Shown piece by piece: positions 9,751 through 18,800 of a stretch of DNA of 64,000 nucleotides (within the stretch, counting starts at the first letter, position 1; every line of letters starts with the position of its first letter). The DNA is from Fangia hongkongensis FSC776 = DSM 21703. GTDB lineage: Bacteria > Pseudomonadota > Gammaproteobacteria > Francisellales > Francisellaceae. The notes below the pieces were generated by a model. That model saw only the letters and a list, made by a program, of their open reading frames with translations. It was not told the origin of the DNA and made no database searches. Position numbers and translations under genes: made by a program. The stretch is from assembly GCF_000379445.1 (NCBI RefSeq), contig NZ_KB902243.1:18348-82347 (forward strand), given 5' to 3'.

Positions 9751-10212
9751 ATGTATAATTTAGATGATATCTTGCCACAGCAGTATCCTATGCGTCTTAT
9801 TGACAGGGTAATTAGTGCTGATAAAGAGAGGGTGGTTTGTGAAGCTGTGATTACAGAGGAGCATCTTTTTTATGATCAAGCAATCAATGGTGTCTACCAC
9901 TGGGTTGGAATTGAAATGATGGCTCAAGCATCTGCGGTGTTGGCTTATTTTCAAGCAGAGGGCGCACTTAGAAGAAAAAGAAATGGCTTTTTAATGAGTG
10001 TGAGAAGTTGCACAAGTAAAAAACAACAATTTGATTGTGATCAAATACTAACAGTCATCAGTCAAAAGGTGATGATAGAGAATCCTGTGGGTGTATTTAG
10101 TGGGCAAATTTTAGATACTACAGGGCAGCTATTAAGTAGCGGGCGCTTTAGTGCGTATCAACCCTCAGAGGATGAATTTGAGAGAATATTACAAGGTCAA
10201 AAGACAATATGA
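9751..10212 (+). CDS. ApeP-like 3-hydroxyacyl-ACP dehydratase
   Basis: A 153-residue hotdog-fold protein starting right after the ketosynthase stop. LPQQYPMRLIDRV near the start and YHWVGIEMMAQASAVLAYF (residues 49-67) match the FabZ/ApeP pattern. In aryl-polyene synthesis the ApeP dehydratase removes water from the 3-hydroxyacyl-ACP to extend the conjugated chain. It overlaps the following reductase by 4 bp. The specific ApeP assignment rests on neighbours plus the GIEMMAQA motif; a generic thioester dehydratase is the alternative. Confidence 0.75.
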   Translation: MYNLDDILPQQYPMRLIDRVISADKERVVCEAVITEEHLFYDQAINGVYHWVGIEMMAQASAVLAYFQAEGALRRKRNGFLMSVRSCTSKKQQFDCDQILTVISQKVMIENPVGVFSGQILDTTGQLLSSGRFSAYQPSEDEFERILQGQKTI

Positions 10213-10934
10213 AAAAAGTATTAGTAACAGGCGCAAGTAAGGGCATTGGGCAAGCTTCGGCTATTTTGCTGGCAAAATCAGGCTTTGAGGTCGTGGTTCA
10301 TTACAATAAAGACATTGAAGGTGCAAATAACACGCTTGATATGATCAAAAAAGCAAATGGCGCTGGCAGCATTATGTGTTTTGATGTATCTGATCGTGTG
10401 CAAACAAAAGAAGCGTTAGAGACGTATATGGAAGCAAATGGTGCTTTTTATGGTGTTGTTAATAGCGCTGGGATTGTGGATGATGTTGTTTTCCCTTCGA
10501 TGACAGAAACGAGCTGGGATCGAGTTATCCATACCAATTTAGATAGCTTTTATAATGTGATTCAGCCCTGTGTTCTGCCGATGATTCAACTTAGACAAGG
10601 GGGCAGGATCGTGACTTTATCTTCTGTCTCTGGTGTGATGGGGAATCAAGGGCAAGTTAATTATAGTGCAGCAAAAGCCGGGATCATAGGTGCAACAAAG
10701 GCTTTGGCGCTTGAGCTTGCGAAAAGAAAAATCACCGTGAATTGCATAGCGCCTGGGTTAATTGATACTGATATGACTCAAAAATTAGAGCACAGAGGTG
10801 AAATTGAGCGTCATATTCCAATGAGGCGAGCAGGGACAGTGCTAGAGGTGGCTTCATTGGTTAATTATTTGTTTTCTCCCGAGGCTTCATACATTACTCG
10901 CCAAGTGATTTCAGTAAATGGAGGGCTGGTATGA
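10209..10934 (+). CDS. 3-ketoacyl-ACP reductase, FabG/ApeQ-like
   Basis: Short-chain dehydrogenase of 241 residues. It shows the NAD(P)H-binding TGASKGIGQ at residues 7-15, NSAGIVDD, the catalytic Ser in LSSVSGVMGNQGQ and the YSAAK Tyr/Lys pair, then CIAPGLIDTDMT. It reduces the 3-ketoacyl-ACP made by the adjacent ketosynthases. Both ends overlap neighbouring genes by 4 bp (ATGA), so the five genes are almost surely co-translated. A housekeeping fabG would normally sit with fabD/acpP/fabF, so this is a pathway copy. Confidence 0.85.
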   Translation: MKKVLVTGASKGIGQASAILLAKSGFEVVVHYNKDIEGANNTLDMIKKANGAGSIMCFDVSDRVQTKEALETYMEANGAFYGVVNSAGIVDDVVFPSMTETSWDRVIHTNLDSFYNVIQPCVLPMIQLRQGGRIVTLSSVSGVMGNQGQVNYSAAKAGIIGATKALALELAKRKITVNCIAPGLIDTDMTQKLEHRGEIERHIPMRRAGTVLEVASLVNYLFSPEASYITRQVISVNGGLV

Positions 10935-12163
10935 CAAGACGTGTTGTGATTACAGGGTTTGGTGGTGTGACGGCACTTGGAGATAACTGGCAAAGCATTA
11001 AGCAAAATATGTTGACAGCTCAAACAGCCATCCGTTCGATTGAAAAGTGGAAAGAGATAAAGGGGCTTCATACATCGCTTGGTGCGCCAATTGAAAATTT
11101 TAATATGCCTGAGCATTATACAAGAAAAGCGCTAAGAGGCATGGGAAGAGTGGCAAGGCTTGCAACCTTAAGTGCAGAAAAAGCGCTTATGGACGCTGAG
11201 GTGCTTTCAAATCAGTCATTACTGGAGAATGGCAGAGTTGGTATTGCTTATGGCTCTTGCTCGGGAAGTACCGATGCACTTTGTGATTTGATTAAGATAA
11301 GCACTGAAAAAACACTTGCGAATGTCAGCGCAACCACCTATGTCAAATCCATGAGTCATACCTGTGCGGTGAATATTGCATTATATTTTGGCTTAACAGG
11401 ACGTGTTATTCCAACTTCAAGTGCCTGCACTTCTAGCTCTCAGGCGATTGGATATGCCTATGAAAGTATTAAATTTGGTCTGCAAGATATGATGCTGGCA
11501 GGTGGTGCAGAGGAGCTTTGCCCAAGTCAGGTATCTATATTTGATACGTTATTTGCAACAAGTCAGAAAAATGATACCCCAGAGCTAACACCAAGAGCTT
11601 TTGATCGAGATAGAGATGGTCTTGTTATTGGAGAGGGCGGTGTGACTTTAATTCTAGAAGAGTATGAACATGCGCTTAAACGTGGGGCAAAAATGTATGC
11701 TGAGGTTGTTGGATTTGGAACCAACTGTGATGCACGTCATATTACACAGCCGACGGCAGATCAGATGGCAAAAGCATTAAAGATTGCTTTACAGGATGCT
11801 TATATCTCAGCAGAAAAAATTGAGTATATTTCAGCGCATGGAACAGCTACAGATCGCGGTGATGTTGCTGAATCTCATGCAACGATGCAAGTGATGGGAA
11901 CAAAAACACCGTTAAGCTCATTAAAAGGATACTTTGGGCACACATTGGGTGCTTGTGGTGCGCTTGAGCTCTGGCTAAGCACAATGATGATGAGGGAGGG
12001 TTGCCTTATACCAACTGCAAATCTGGAAAATATTGATCCTGAATGTGCAGCGCTTGATTACATCATTGATCAGCCAAGAGAGAAAAGCTGTCAATATATG
12101 ATGAGTAATAATTTTGCCTTTGGTGGAATTAATACGTCGATTATTTTAAAAAATATCGCATAA
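10931..12163 (+). CDS. Beta-ketoacyl-ACP synthase, FabF/ApeR-like
   Basis: Second ketosynthase of the cluster, 410 residues, closer to FabF than the first: starts RRVVITGFGGVTALG and has Cys166 in SSACTSSSQ, His303 in SAHGTATDRGD and His337 in YFGHTLGACGALE. In aryl-polyene clusters two unlike ketosynthases (ApeO and ApeR) flank a dehydratase and a reductase exactly in this order. The stop codon is followed 3 bp later by the PPTase start. Confidence 0.82.
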   Translation: MTRRVVITGFGGVTALGDNWQSIKQNMLTAQTAIRSIEKWKEIKGLHTSLGAPIENFNMPEHYTRKALRGMGRVARLATLSAEKALMDAEVLSNQSLLENGRVGIAYGSCSGSTDALCDLIKISTEKTLANVSATTYVKSMSHTCAVNIALYFGLTGRVIPTSSACTSSSQAIGYAYESIKFGLQDMMLAGGAEELCPSQVSIFDTLFATSQKNDTPELTPRAFDRDRDGLVIGEGGVTLILEEYEHALKRGAKMYAEVVGFGTNCDARHITQPTADQMAKALKIALQDAYISAEKIEYISAHGTATDRGDVAESHATMQVMGTKTPLSSLKGYFGHTLGACGALELWLSTMMMREGCLIPTANLENIDPECAALDYIIDQPREKSCQYMMSNNFAFGGINTSIILKNIA

Positions 12164-12166
12164 ACT

Positions 12167-12862
12167 ATGATCGCTGTTTATATTGTCCCTGTCGCTGATA
12201 TAGATTTGACAGTGCTGTCACTGCCAGATGAGATACATTTAAATGCACAAAAGTTTAAACATCCTAAGAAACGATCTGAATACCTTGTTTCACAGTGGAT
12301 TCGCCGAGATGTTTTGTTGAAATATTATAATGTAGAGTTAAATCAACAGTCTTTTTATTACAGCGAAAAAGGGCGCCCTTATCTTGAAAATAGCGTTATT
12401 GATTTTAATATCAGTCATACGGATCAATATGTATTAATGGCTGTTTCAGCTCAGCAAATGGTTGGCATTGATGTGCAGTCAGTGAAAGAAAAAACAGATG
12501 TATTGTCGATTGCGAAACACTATTTTTCACCGAGTGAATACAAGATGCTAAGCTCGCTTAGTGAAAAGGTACAAAAAGAAAGGTTCTATCAAATATGGAC
12601 GCTCAAAGAGGCAAGTTTAAAGCTGACAGGGGAAGGCATTGCTAATGGGCTTGTGAGCTATAGTTTCTTTGTGGAAAATCATACCCTTGTTAGTGATAAA
12701 ACCTCTAAAAGTAAAGATATTTATTATTATAGTGGCAAGCTGAGTGAGAATATATTGCTGTCTTTGGCAAGTAATAAACCTATTAAGCAGCTTGAAATAT
12801 ATTGCTTTAGCGATAAGGGTTGGCAAAGGAGTCAATTAAGTGTTTTTAACGCAGTGAAATAG
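12167..12862 (+). CDS. 4'-phosphopantetheinyl transferase (Sfp type)
   Basis: Transfers the phosphopantetheine arm of CoA to carrier proteins. The 231-residue protein has the Sfp-type signatures: FNISHTDQYVLMA (residues about 82-94), the Mg-binding GIDVQ and the WTLKEASLKLTGEG helix. An Sfp-type rather than AcpS-type enzyme fits activation of a dedicated polyene or polyketide ACP. No carrier protein gene is visible in the window, so its substrate must be encoded elsewhere. Last gene of the cluster. Confidence 0.85.
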   Translation: MIAVYIVPVADIDLTVLSLPDEIHLNAQKFKHPKKRSEYLVSQWIRRDVLLKYYNVELNQQSFYYSEKGRPYLENSVIDFNISHTDQYVLMAVSAQQMVGIDVQSVKEKTDVLSIAKHYFSPSEYKMLSSLSEKVQKERFYQIWTLKEASLKLTGEGIANGLVSYSFFVENHTLVSDKTSKSKDIYYYSGKLSENILLSLASNKPIKQLEIYCFSDKGWQRSQLSVFNAVK

Positions 12863-12882
12863 GCGGATAGATACAAGGGTAA

Positions 12883-13299
12883 ATGATGAAAAAAAGAGGG
12901 TGTTTGTTTTATTTACATGTCATGATGCTGCTGATATCAGCGGTGCTTGGCTTGCTGTCAGTAATACTGGGGGCGTATATTGCCCATGGCGTGTTGGGCG
13001 CAAGTCAAAAGCTAATGCATAACCTTACAACTGCGCTTAACTATCATCAGCTCTACGCTATGATGAGTTTTTTGATATTGCTTTACTCGATAAGTTTAAA
13101 GCAGCGCTCGTGTTTGCTGCTCTTTGCAAGTGCCTGTTTTATTGTTGGTATTGTTTTATTTTCATTTGGGATATATGGTGCAAATTTATGGCATATTGAT
13201 TCTGCGCTTCATTTTACCCCGATCGGTGGCAGCTTATTTATGCTTGGTTGGCTTATATTATGCCTTTATATAGTTAGACTTTTAAAGATAAAGCCTTGA
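12883..13299 (+). CDS. DUF423 family membrane protein
   Basis: A 138-residue protein with four predicted transmembrane helices. ILGAYIAHGVLG, ALNYHQLYAMMSFLIL and LWHIDSALHFTPIGGSLFMLGWLIL are recognisable parts of the small DUF423 membrane family (YgdD-like), which has no proven function. It follows the PPTase by 20 bp and may ride on the same transcript, but DUF423 genes are not known components of polyene pathways. Confidence 0.75.
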   Translation: MMKKRGCLFYLHVMMLLISAVLGLLSVILGAYIAHGVLGASQKLMHNLTTALNYHQLYAMMSFLILLYSISLKQRSCLLLFASACFIVGIVLFSFGIYGANLWHIDSALHFTPIGGSLFMLGWLILCLYIVRLLKIKP

Positions 13300-13326
13300 G
13301 TATTTGGACTTAAACAAAAGGTCTTT

Positions 13327-13458
13327 TTACATATGCAGATCTTGATGTAAGTGGTATTTTTCAGCTTGGTCTTTTAGATGCTGAGTTGAAATATTATAAG
13401 TGTATACACTGCCAGCTGCTCCAAGCGCTTTAATTGCAAATCGCATAACTTTTTTCAT
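13327..13458 (-). CDS. Small hypothetical protein, 43 residues
   Basis: A short frame beginning MKKVMRFAIKALGAAGSVYT and ending LHQDLHM lies on the - strand with GAGGA placed 4-8 bases before the ATG. The N-terminus is basic then mildly hydrophobic, like a weak signal or amphipathic helix. I do not recognise it; the ribosome binding site and position alone in a 355-bp gap between the DUF423 gene and carB are the only support. The rest of that gap holds AT-rich DNA with several GTGTAT/TGTACAC runs but no clear promoter. Confidence 0.4.
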   Translation of the reverse strand: MKKVMRFAIKALGAAGSVYTYNISTQHLKDQAEKYHLHQDLHM

Positions 13459-13654
13459 GTTATCCTCACATTTTGATTAACTATTGTACACACTGTCCAT
13501 CGTAATAGAGTTTATACGCTTTGTCTGTTTCAAGTGTGTATTGGTGTGTATATGTTTTGTTACAATCCAAAGGTCAGTAAAAATACACCCAGCCAATTGC
13601 GTTTCTAAAAAAACACTTTAAAATAGGGTAAACTCAGCAAGGTGAAAATTCTCA

Positions 13655-16600
13655 ATGCGTGAAAGCAGTCAAAAAACCCCTCAAATGCTCAAAAGTATCA
13701 AGAAAGTTTTATTATTAGGATCAGGTGGAATTCGTATCTCACAGGCAGGTGAGTTTGACTACTCCGGTTCGCAAGCAATTAAAGCATTAAAAGAAGAAGG
13801 TATTAAGGTTGTTCTGGTTAACCCTAATATCGCAACGATACAAACAGACCCTGAAATGGCAGATGAAGTCTATTTTGAACCTTTAGATTTGCCGCATGTT
13901 ACTAAGATTATTGAGAAAGAGAAGCCTGATGCCATTTTGCTTAGCTTCGGTGGGCAAACGGCGCTAAACCTTGGGCTTAAACTTGAAGAAAAAGGTATTT
14001 TGGCGCTTCATGGTGTTAAGGTGCTTGGAAGTTCTGTCCAGACGATTAAAGAGGCAGAAGACAGAGGCTTATTTAAAGCAAAACTTGATGAAATTGGCGT
14101 TAAAACTGCCAAGAGCTTTGTTGCGACAACTTTGGCAGAGGCAATAGATGCAGCAAAGGAAATTGGTTTTCCATTAATGATGCGATCGGGCTTTTCCTTG
14201 GGCGGACTAGGTTCAGGCATTGTTCAGGATGAAAAAGAGCTAACACATCGAGTGACTGAAGTTCTCAATGCAACTTCTCAAGTGTTGATTGAGGAGTGCT
14301 TGCTTGGTTGGAATGAGTTTGAATATGAAATTGTCCGTGATATGGCGGGCAATGTGCTGACTGTGTGTAACATGGAGAACTTTGATCCAATGGGGATACA
14401 CACAGGTGAGAGTATTGTGGTGTCTCCCTCTCAGTCGTTGAATAATGAGGAGTATCATCGTCTTCGTGAAATTGCGATAGAGGTTGCTAATCACTTTAAA
14501 ATTATTGGTGAGTGTAATATTCAGTATGCCTTTAACCTTGAGACTTCTGATTATCGTGTGATTGAAATTAATCCGCGTTTATCAAGGTCTTCCGCGCTTG
14601 CCTCCAAAGCAACAGGGTACCCTTTGGCGTTTATTGCTGCCAAATTGGTGCTTGGTTATAAATTGCATGAGCTTCAAAATGCAGTGACGAAAAAAACCTG
14701 TGCATATTTTGAGCCGGCGCTTGACTATATCGTGGTGAAAATTCCGCGTTGGGATACGCATAAACTGAAAAAGGCAGAGCGCTTTATCGGTACGGAGATG
14801 AAATCTGTTGGTGAAGTGATGGCGATTGGTCGCTCATTCCCTGAAGGATTGCAAAAGGCAGTTGGCATGCTCAATATCGGTGCGACGGATTTATCTGATT
14901 ATCCTTATGATATCCCTGATCTTGAGCTTGAAATTGAAAAGGCGACAGACAGACGTCTTTTTGCGCTGCATAAATTTTTTGTGAATGGCGGAAGTATTGA
15001 AAAAGCCTATACATTATCAAAAATTGATAAATGGTTTTTAAATCATATGTATACCATTGCCAAGATGGAAAATACGCTTAAAGATAATACGCTTTCTTTG
15101 ACAAAGGACTTGCTGCTTCAGGCAAAAAAACTTGGATTTTCTGATAAAAGCATTGCAAGGTTCCGTGATATGAAGCCAGAAGCGTTAAGGGCGTGGCGGA
15201 TATCACAAGGCATTACACCTTTTGTTAAGCAAATTGATACTTTAGCCGGAGAGTTTGAGGCAGAAACAAACTATCTTTATATGACTTATCATGGAACAGA
15301 GCATGATATTGCCCCTTCTGAAGCGCCGGCAAGTTTGATTATTGGCTCAGGTCCTTATAGTATTGGTTCTTCTGTTGAGTTTGACTGGTGTGGCGTAACC
15401 ACTGCTCATACACTTAAAAAGCTTGGCGAGTCGCCAATTATTATTAACTCGAATCCAGAGACTGTATCAACTGATTATGATGAGTCAGATAGGTTGTACT
15501 TTGAGCAGTTAACGCTTGAGCGTGTAGAAGATATTGCGGATTTTGAAAATTTAAAAGGCATCGTTGTTTCAGTGGGTGGGCAAATTGCCAATAACCTGGT
15601 TTTACCGTTATCAAAAGCTGGCTATCCGATTTTGGGAACCTCACCAGAGGATATCAACCGTGCTGAAAATCGGGCGATCTTCTCGCAGATGCTAAATGAT
15701 TTGAAGGTTGATCAACCAGGGTGGCAGTCGGTCACAACATTAAAAAATGCAAAGAAATTTGCTAATAAAGTCGGCTATCCTATTCTTGTTCGACCATCTT
15801 ATGTGCTCTCAGGTGCTGCAATGAATGTCATCTATTCAGAAGATGCGCTTGAGAAGTACTTGGCTGAGGCAACCTTGGTTTCCCCCGAGCATCCCGTTGT
15901 GATTTCAGATTTTATTAATAATGCAAAAGAGCTTGAAATGGATGGTGTGGCTGAAAATGGCGAGATTGTAATCTATGCTATTTCTGAGCATGTTGAAAAT
16001 GCAGGAGTGCATTCAGGCGATGCGACTATTGTTCTGCCGCCACAAAATCTCTATTTAGAGACCATCAGAAGAGCAAAGCGAGTCACCAAAAAAATTGTTA
16101 AGGCGCTCAATATTTCAGGGCCATTTAATATTCAATTTATCGCCAAGGATAATAACCTGAAAGTAATAGAGTGTAACTTGCGCGCCTCTCGCTCATTCCC
16201 ATTTGTCTCCAAGGTCACTGGGCATAACTTTATTGAAATTGCCACCGAGGTGATTGTTGAGAAGTACGAGAAAAAGCGCTATAACACGTTGGATTTAGAC
16301 TATGTCGGTGTGAAAACATCTCAGTTTTCATATAACCGTTTAAAAGGAGCAAATCCAGTCGCGCACGTTGAGATGTCCTCAACAGGCGAGGTCGGCTGTA
16401 TTGGTTATGATCTTTTGGATGCTTTTTATAAGTCTTGGCAGGCAACGGAGATGTTTGTGAAAAGGAAAAAGGTCTTTTTATCTATTGGTGGTGATAAAAA
16501 GAGTAAGCTTTTATCAGAGATCAAAGAGCTTTCTAGATTGGGTTGGGATATCTATACGACAACAGGAACGCATGAATATTTAAAAGCCCTTGAAGTTGAG

Positions 16601-16885
16601 ACCAAACTGGTACATAAGATTAGCGAAAATAAAGATCCTAATGTTGAAAGTTTGATTTCAGAACACCAAGTAGATTTAATTATTAATATCCCAAGGCGCC
16701 AGCAGCATGTGAGTGATGATAATTTATCTGATGGGTTTAAAATAAGACGTTTAGCGGTGGACCATCACATCCCGCTTATTACGAATTTACAGATTGCAGA
16801 GTTGACACTTCGCTCCCTTGCTGAGCTGCATGGTGCGCCTGTGGATGTTCGCTCATGGCGTGAATTTATGGAGCTTAAAGCTTGA
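13655..16885 (+). CDS. carB: Carbamoyl-phosphate synthase large subunit, eukaryote/Bacteroidetes-like type
   Basis: Makes carbamoyl phosphate from bicarbonate, 2 ATP and ammonia for pyrimidines and arginine. The 1076 residues hold the two homologous ATP-grasp halves and a C-terminal MGS-like regulatory domain. Sequence is unlike E. coli CarB at signature points: GSGGIRISQAGEFDYSGSQ instead of GAGPIVIGQACEFDYSG, then GYPLAFIAAKLVLG, CAYFEPALDYIVVKIPRWD, VKQIDTLAGEF, IGSSVEFDWC and IRRLAVDHHIPLITN, which as I recall resemble animal CPS1/CAD and Bacteroidetes enzymes. No carA is adjacent. ATG at 13685 (MLKSIKKVLLLG) is an alternative start. Stop overlaps the next gene. Confidence 0.93.
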   Translation: MRESSQKTPQMLKSIKKVLLLGSGGIRISQAGEFDYSGSQAIKALKEEGIKVVLVNPNIATIQTDPEMADEVYFEPLDLPHVTKIIEKEKPDAILLSFGGQTALNLGLKLEEKGILALHGVKVLGSSVQTIKEAEDRGLFKAKLDEIGVKTAKSFVATTLAEAIDAAKEIGFPLMMRSGFSLGGLGSGIVQDEKELTHRVTEVLNATSQVLIEECLLGWNEFEYEIVRDMAGNVLTVCNMENFDPMGIHTGESIVVSPSQSLNNEEYHRLREIAIEVANHFKIIGECNIQYAFNLETSDYRVIEINPRLSRSSALASKATGYPLAFIAAKLVLGYKLHELQNAVTKKTCAYFEPALDYIVVKIPRWDTHKLKKAERFIGTEMKSVGEVMAIGRSFPEGLQKAVGMLNIGATDLSDYPYDIPDLELEIEKATDRRLFALHKFFVNGGSIEKAYTLSKIDKWFLNHMYTIAKMENTLKDNTLSLTKDLLLQAKKLGFSDKSIARFRDMKPEALRAWRISQGITPFVKQIDTLAGEFEAETNYLYMTYHGTEHDIAPSEAPASLIIGSGPYSIGSSVEFDWCGVTTAHTLKKLGESPIIINSNPETVSTDYDESDRLYFEQLTLERVEDIADFENLKGIVVSVGGQIANNLVLPLSKAGYPILGTSPEDINRAENRAIFSQMLNDLKVDQPGWQSVTTLKNAKKFANKVGYPILVRPSYVLSGAAMNVIYSEDALEKYLAEATLVSPEHPVVISDFINNAKELEMDGVAENGEIVIYAISEHVENAGVHSGDATIVLPPQNLYLETIRRAKRVTKKIVKALNISGPFNIQFIAKDNNLKVIECNLRASRSFPFVSKVTGHNFIEIATEVIVEKYEKKRYNTLDLDYVGVKTSQFSYNRLKGANPVAHVEMSSTGEVGCIGYDLLDAFYKSWQATEMFVKRKKVFLSIGGDKKSKLLSEIKELSRLGWDIYTTTGTHEYLKALEVETKLVHKISENKDPNVESLISEHQVDLIINIPRRQQHVSDDNLSDGFKIRRLAVDHHIPLITNLQIAELTLRSLAELHGAPVDVRSWREFMELKA

Positions 16886-18780
16886 TTACACTTGATAATG
16901 TTGCGCTTCAGAGAGGTGTTAAGGCGCTTTTCTCTGAGGTGAATCTGTCTCTTTTTAAGGGTCAAAAAACTGCCCTTGTTGGTAAAAATGGAACAGGAAA
17001 AAGCTCACTTTTGTCGCTTATTTCAGGTGAGATGCAGAGTGACTATGGTGAGATGAAGGCGGTGAAAGGAATTGATATTGTCACTGTAAAACAAGAAGTT
17101 GATGATCTTGAGTCTTCTATTTTAAGTTATGTGGTTAAAGGGCTAAAAGCGCTTGATGAGACTAAAGAGAAAATGCAAGCGGCGCTTGAGCGTGAAGATT
17201 ATGAACAGCATGCACTTTATCATGGTGATTTTGAAGCGCTTGGCGGTTATCAGGTTGAAGCAAGGGCGGCAGAGCTTTTAAACGGACTTGGCTTTCAAAG
17301 TGATATTATCCATCAAAAGGTAAGCGTGTTATCAGGTGGTTGGCGTATACGTTTAAATTTAGCACAAGCGCTCTTGCAAGATGCGGATCTTTTGCTGTTA
17401 GATGAGCCAACAAACCACTTGGATTTGGATGCGGTGCTATGGCTTGAGCGCTATTTAAACCAATATGCAGGTGCTATTTTGTTAATATCGCATGATCGAA
17501 TTTTTCTCGATAATGTTGTTAAAAATGTGTGGCATATTGAAAAAAACACCATTACTTCCTATAGCGGAAATTATACCAGTTTTGAAAAGCAGTATTTTGA
17601 AAAGCGTGAGCTTTTAGAAAAGTCCTATCAAAAGCAGCAAGCTAAAATCGCCCATCTGGAGAGTTTTGTTAATCGCTTCAAGGCGAAAGCATCAAAGGCA
17701 AAGCAGGCGCAATCTCGTGTTAAAATGCTTGAGAAAATGCAGCGGATTGAAAAGCTGCATGATGAAGCAACTTTTCAATTCTCATTTGCAGGGCATGATA
17801 GACTGCCAACAGGTGCACTGATTTCTTTGGAAGATGCCGCTTTAGGTTATGACAATGCTGCCCCGATTATCAATAATGCATCGATGATGGTATTGGCTGA
17901 AATGCGCGTTGGCCTTTTGGGTAAAAATGGCGCAGGTAAATCCACTTTGGTAAAATCACTTGTCGGTGATTTAGCGCTTCTCTCTGGCAGTGTGCAAAAA
18001 CATCCGGATTTAAAGGTGGGGTATTTTGCTCAGCATTCTTTGGACTCGCTTGATTTGGAGGCTTCTGCGCTTGTGCACTTAATGCGTCTTGATGAAAAAA
18101 TAACACAAGAAAAAGCGCGTAAATTTTTGGGGAGATTTAATTTTTCCAATGACATGGCATTAAATGCAGTAAAGCATTTTTCAGGTGGAGAGAAAGCAAG
18201 GCTTGCCTTGGCGCTTATTGTGTATGAAGAGCCCAACTTTCTTCTTTTGGATGAGCCAACAAACCATTTGGATATTTCGGTCCGTGAGGCTTTAGCTTTG
18301 GCGCTTCAAAGCTTCTCAGGCGCGCTTATTTTGATTTCACATGATCGCTATTTACTTGAAAGCACGGTGGATGAATATTGGCTAGTGGATAACAAGAAAA
18401 TAACGAGCTTTGATGGTGATCTAAGTGATTATTATCAATATATGATTGCAAGCACACGTGTTGCCAATAAAAAGGAAAAAGAGGATTTTATTGCCGCTGA
18501 GTCCGCCAGTAAAGCAAAAAAAGATGAGCGAAAAGATAGAGCAAAAAAGCGAGAAGCATTAAAGCCATTAACCAATGAAGCTAAATCATTGGAAAAGAAA
18601 ATTGAGCGTTTGCAGGAAGGGGAAACTAAGCTTAGTATTCAGCTTCAATCTCAAGAGTTATATCAAGATAAAGCAAGGTTAGATGAAGTATTAAGCAATC
18701 ATGCGGCTATTAAAAAAGAGCTTGAACAGCTGGAAAGCAGATGGTTTAGTCTTCTTCAGAAAATTGAAGATTTAAGCTAG
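16882..18780 (+). CDS. ABC-F family ATPase, YheS-like
   Basis: Soluble twin-ATPase of the ABC-F group, which act on the ribosome rather than in membranes. Two Walker A motifs (GKNGTGKSS near residue 35 and GKNGAGKST near 350), two signatures (LSGGW and FSGGEKARLAL) and two LLLDEPTNHLD Walker B motifs are present, joined by a basic linker (RFKAKASKAKQAQSR), with a C-terminal coiled coil. The 632-residue length and linker fit YheS more than Uup or EttA. It uses a TTG start overlapping the carB stop (TTGA), the only position giving the family's MITLDNV opening. Confidence 0.88.
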   Translation: MITLDNVALQRGVKALFSEVNLSLFKGQKTALVGKNGTGKSSLLSLISGEMQSDYGEMKAVKGIDIVTVKQEVDDLESSILSYVVKGLKALDETKEKMQAALEREDYEQHALYHGDFEALGGYQVEARAAELLNGLGFQSDIIHQKVSVLSGGWRIRLNLAQALLQDADLLLLDEPTNHLDLDAVLWLERYLNQYAGAILLISHDRIFLDNVVKNVWHIEKNTITSYSGNYTSFEKQYFEKRELLEKSYQKQQAKIAHLESFVNRFKAKASKAKQAQSRVKMLEKMQRIEKLHDEATFQFSFAGHDRLPTGALISLEDAALGYDNAAPIINNASMMVLAEMRVGLLGKNGAGKSTLVKSLVGDLALLSGSVQKHPDLKVGYFAQHSLDSLDLEASALVHLMRLDEKITQEKARKFLGRFNFSNDMALNAVKHFSGGEKARLALALIVYEEPNFLLLDEPTNHLDISVREALALALQSFSGALILISHDRYLLESTVDEYWLVDNKKITSFDGDLSDYYQYMIASTRVANKKEKEDFIAAESASKAKKDERKDRAKKREALKPLTNEAKSLEKKIERLQEGETKLSIQLQSQELYQDKARLDEVLSNHAAIKKELEQLESRWFSLLQKIEDLS

Positions 18781-18800
18781 CTTGTTTTGATGTAAAGAGA

